64,000 nt of DNA. It comes from Bradyrhizobium lupini. GTDB taxonomy: Bacteria; Pseudomonadota; Alphaproteobacteria; Rhizobiales; Xanthobacteraceae. Each line of letters begins with the position of its first letter. Position 1 is the first letter of the stretch. Under the pieces are notes generated by a model. It made no database searches. It had not been told where the DNA came from and was given only the letters and a program-made list of their open reading frames with translations. A program made the translations under genes and the position numbers. The stretch is from positions 3,906,001 through 3,970,000 of the forward strand of contig NZ_CP162553.1 of the NCBI RefSeq assembly GCF_040939785.1, written 5' to 3'. Below, piece after piece: positions 61,754 through 64,000 of this stretch.

Positions 61754-61796
61754 CGTGGTCGGTGAAGCGGCGATCGCCAAGGGATTGGAAACGAAC

Positions 61797-63437
61797 ATGA
61801 GGACACAGGTGCTGGTGGTGGGCGCCGGGCCCGTCGGATTGACCGCGGCGATGGATCTGGCTTCCCGTGGGATCGACGTCGTGGTCGCGGAGATCCGCCA
61901 TGCCGGCGATCCGCCCAGCGTCAAATGCAATCACGTCTCGGCGCGTTCGATGGAGATCTTCCGCCGGCTCGGCGTCGCCGCAAAGCTGCGCGACGCAGGC
62001 CTGCCCGCAGATTTCCCGAACGACTGCTCCTACCGGACCACGGCGACCGGCATCGAGCTGTGCCGCATCGACATTCCCTCGCGCGCACGCCGCTACAGCG
62101 CCACCGGCGGCCCCGACACCTGGTGGCCGACGCCGGAGCCGCCGCACCGGATCAACCAAGTCTATCTCGAGCCGATCCTGTTCAGCCATGCCGCCGCTCA
62201 GTCGCGCATCACCATTCTGGCGCGCACGGAAATCACGGACATCGAGCAGAATGACGACCATGTGGTCGCATTGGCGCGCGACCTCGACAGCGGAAGCTCG
62301 CTCCGCATCGAGGCTTCCTTTGTGATCGGTTGCGATGGCAGCCGTTCCCTGGTTCGCAGATCGATCGGCGCCAACCTGTCCGGCACGCCGGTGATCCAGC
62401 GCGTGCAATCGACCTTCATCGAAGCGCCGCAGCTCAAGGAGCTGATGGGCGCGCACAAGCCGGCCTGGATGGTGCTCTCGCTCAACCCGCGACGCTCAGG
62501 CACGACGGTGGCGATCGACGGTCAGGACCGCTGGCTGATCCATAATCACCTGAAGCCAGACGAGCCCGAATTTGATTCGGTCGATCGGGACTGGGCGATC
62601 CGCGCCATTCTCGGCGTCGACGAGCGCTTCGAATACCGCGTCCTCAGCAAGGAGGACTGGGTCGGCCGCCGGCTTGTCGCCGATCGCTTCCGCGACCGCA
62701 GAGTCTTCATCTGCGGCGACGCCGCGCATCTGTGGATGCCGTATGCGGGCTACGGCATGAATGCGGGGATTGCGGACGCCGTCGACCTGTGCTGGCAGGT
62801 GGCGGCGCATCTGAACGGGTGGGCGCCGGCTTCGATCCTGGATGCCTACGAGGCGGAGCGTCAGCCCATCACCGAACAGGTGTCGCGCTTTGCCATGGAC
62901 CATGCGATGAAGATGATGGCGCAGCGTGGTGGAGTCTCCGCGGAGATCGAGGACGACACGCCGCGCGGCCACGCCGCGCGCGCAGCGCTGGCCAGGGCGG
63001 CCTACGATCTCAACGTGCAGCAATATTGCTGTGCCGGATTGAACTTCGGCTACTATTACGATGCCTCGCCGATCATCGCCTATGACGGCGAGACGCCGCC
63101 CGCTTACGCGATGGGCAGCTTCACCCCCTCCACCGTGCCGGGCGCTCGCGCGCCGCACCTGTTTCTGCGGGACGGGCGATCGCTCTACGATGCCTTCGGC
63201 GTCGGCTACACTTTGCTGCGGTTCGATCCGGCGATCGATGTAGCGCCATTGAAGTCTGCCGCAGAGCAGCGCGGCATTCCGCTCGCGCTGCTCGACATTG
63301 CGCCGGACGAAGCGAACGGCGCGTATGCCGAGAAGCTGGTGCTGGCGCGGCCCGATCAGCACATCGCCTGGCGCGGGCAGGCCGCGCCAGCGGACTCACA
63401 AGGCTTGCTGACGCGCATCACCGGCGCTTCGGCGTAA
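61797..63437 (+). CDS. FAD-dependent aromatic monooxygenase (PheA/TfdB type)
   Basis: A 546-residue flavoprotein hydroxylase. The dinucleotide motif is VVGAGPVGLTAA, the DG motif GCDGSRSLVRRSIG and the GD motif VFICGDAAHLWMPYAGYGMN. The C-terminal thioredoxin-like extension typical of phenol-hydroxylase-type enzymes is present (from about 420). These enzymes hydroxylate aromatic rings using NAD(P)H. ATG 61797 (MRTQVLVVG) is the start; the upstream in-frame ATG lies inside the dyad. Neighbours (LysR regulator, Bug binding protein) suggest a small aromatic-compound catabolic unit. Confidence 0.9.
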   Translation: MRTQVLVVGAGPVGLTAAMDLASRGIDVVVAEIRHAGDPPSVKCNHVSARSMEIFRRLGVAAKLRDAGLPADFPNDCSYRTTATGIELCRIDIPSRARRYSATGGPDTWWPTPEPPHRINQVYLEPILFSHAAAQSRITILARTEITDIEQNDDHVVALARDLDSGSSLRIEASFVIGCDGSRSLVRRSIGANLSGTPVIQRVQSTFIEAPQLKELMGAHKPAWMVLSLNPRRSGTTVAIDGQDRWLIHNHLKPDEPEFDSVDRDWAIRAILGVDERFEYRVLSKEDWVGRRLVADRFRDRRVFICGDAAHLWMPYAGYGMNAGIADAVDLCWQVAAHLNGWAPASILDAYEAERQPITEQVSRFAMDHAMKMMAQRGGVSAEIEDDTPRGHAARAALARAAYDLNVQQYCCAGLNFGYYYDASPIIAYDGETPPAYAMGSFTPSTVPGARAPHLFLRDGRSLYDAFGVGYTLLRFDPAIDVAPLKSAAEQRGIPLALLDIAPDEANGAYAEKLVLARPDQHIAWRGQAAPADSQGLLTRITGASA

Positions 63438-63537
63438 GGCGGTTTGAAGCGGACGGTCTCGCGGCGAAGTCCGCCGGCAGGTGATTTACAAAGTCGTGGT
63501 TCACAAAACAAAAAAAGACTCGCACCAGGAGGGAAAC

Positions 63538-64000
63538 GTGTTTCACGTTGCAAGCCGCCGCATTTTGGCCGTGCTGACGGCCGCGAGTTTCGCCGTGCTG
63601 CCGCTGGAGGCGGTCCGAGCGGTCTATCCCGAGCAATTGATCAAGATCATCGTGACCTTTCCGCCCGGCGGCAGCGCCGATACCGTCATCCGCGCGCTCG
63701 AACCGCTGGTCACTGCCGAGCTCAAACAGGGTCTCGTGATCGAGAACCGCGCGGGTGCTGGAGGCAACATCGGCATGGCCGCGGTCGCGCAGGCCAAGCC
63801 TGACGGCTATACGCTCGGCATTGCGCCGGCAGGCAGCCTGACGGTCAATCCGCATCTCAATTCGTCGATGCCGTTCGATCCGAAGGATCTTGCGCCGATC
63901 ACCCTGCTCGCGAAAATTCCCTTCGTGCTGGTTGCGTCAGCGAACGTGCCGGCGCATACGGTCGCGGAATCGATCGCGCTCGCCAAGGCCAAGCCGGGCG
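63538..64000 (+). CDS. Bug/TctC-family periplasmic binding protein, partial (3' end outside window)
   Basis: Open from a GTG at 63538 to the window end, 154 residues seen. AGGAGGG 5 bases upstream sets the start. The signal peptide ends about AVRA, then YPEQLIKIIVTFPPGGSADT and VIENRAGAGGNIGMAAV are the Bug-family ligand-binding segments. PDGYTLGIAP and KDLAPITLLAKIPFVLV continue the family pattern. It is 100 bases downstream of the monooxygenase and probably in the same unit. The ligand is likely a carboxylate or aromatic acid (inference from the family). Confidence 0.9.
   Translation, partial: MFHVASRRILAVLTAASFAVLPLEAVRAVYPEQLIKIIVTFPPGGSADTVIRALEPLVTAELKQGLVIENRAGAGGNIGMAAVAQAKPDGYTLGIAPAGSLTVNPHLNSSMPFDPKDLAPITLLAKIPFVLVASANVPAHTVAESIALAKAKPG

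Noticed and set aside
60637..64000. tRNA-Ser as attachment site of a genomic island containing the LysR/monooxygenase genes
   Set aside because: No integrase gene and no direct repeat of the tRNA 3' end is visible in the window, and base composition does not change. The window ends too soon to test it.

Overview
The window is high-GC alphaproteobacterial chromosome. Gene content, gene order and the short palindromic intergenic repeats all point to Bradyrhizobium or a very close relative (this assignment rests on recognition, not on a search). It is mostly core housekeeping sequence. I found no phage, transposase, CRISPR array or plasmid functions. There is one tRNA gene (tRNA-Ser, CGA anticodon).

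Layout. 1-4.4 kb: the end of ftsY, septation protein ispZ, then the cytochrome c maturation genes ccmA-B-C-D-G on the minus strand. 4.5-7.4 kb: aconitase acnA behind an Irr/ICE-like palindrome. 7.6-11 kb: DUF1223, a candidate small RNA, DUF2794, an acetyltransferase and a BI-1 family membrane protein. 11.2-17.4 kb: an FtsX-type ABC exporter pair divergent from a GDSL esterase, then thpR and zapE. 17.5-28.7 kb: a TCA-cycle cluster, mdh-sucC-(DUF1579)-sucD-sucA-sucB-(SDR)-lpdA. 28.8-34 kb: DUF4337 and hypothetical membrane proteins, xerC/priA back to back, rlpA. 34.7-39.8 kb: the F1 ATP synthase operon atpHAGDC. 39.9-41.6 kb: a class III cyclase with a cysteine-repeat periplasmic domain. 41.6-51.5 kb, minus strand: two Nudix hydrolases, a divergent polysaccharide deacetylase, ctpA, envC, rlmH, rsfS, nadD, proA, proB. 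51.6-58.8 kb: a Bug-type binding protein and a sulfatase lying between proB and obgE, then a MaoC-type dehydratase, an EamA transporter, an acetyltransferase, rpmA and rplU. 59-64 kb: a ROK-family protein whose motif order is circularly permuted, tRNA-Ser, and a LysR / flavin monooxygenase / Bug-type binding protein group cut by the window end.

How it fits together. Cytochrome c maturation, the TCA cycle, 2-oxoglutarate dehydrogenase and ATP synthase together form an aerobic energy core. The envC-ctpA-deacetylase-rppH block is an envelope and RNA-turnover neighbourhood typical of this order. Intergenic spaces, including several inside operons, carry palindromic repeats of at least nine types.

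Quality warning. Seven genes (tesA-like esterase, mdh, sucC, rlmH, proA, the first Bug-type protein, the MaoC protein) are each broken by one-base indels. There are nine indels in all. In every case the gene length is off by exactly the net indel and the flanking reading frames join perfectly. Because these include core genes, base-calling or assembly error is much more likely than real decay. I list them as frameshifted genes and give the exact sites.

I did not find an obviously new multi-gene system. The most unusual protein-level items are the permuted ROK protein and the cyclase with three Cys-pair repeats. The most unusual RNA-level item is the terminator-ended small RNA candidate near 8.6 kb.
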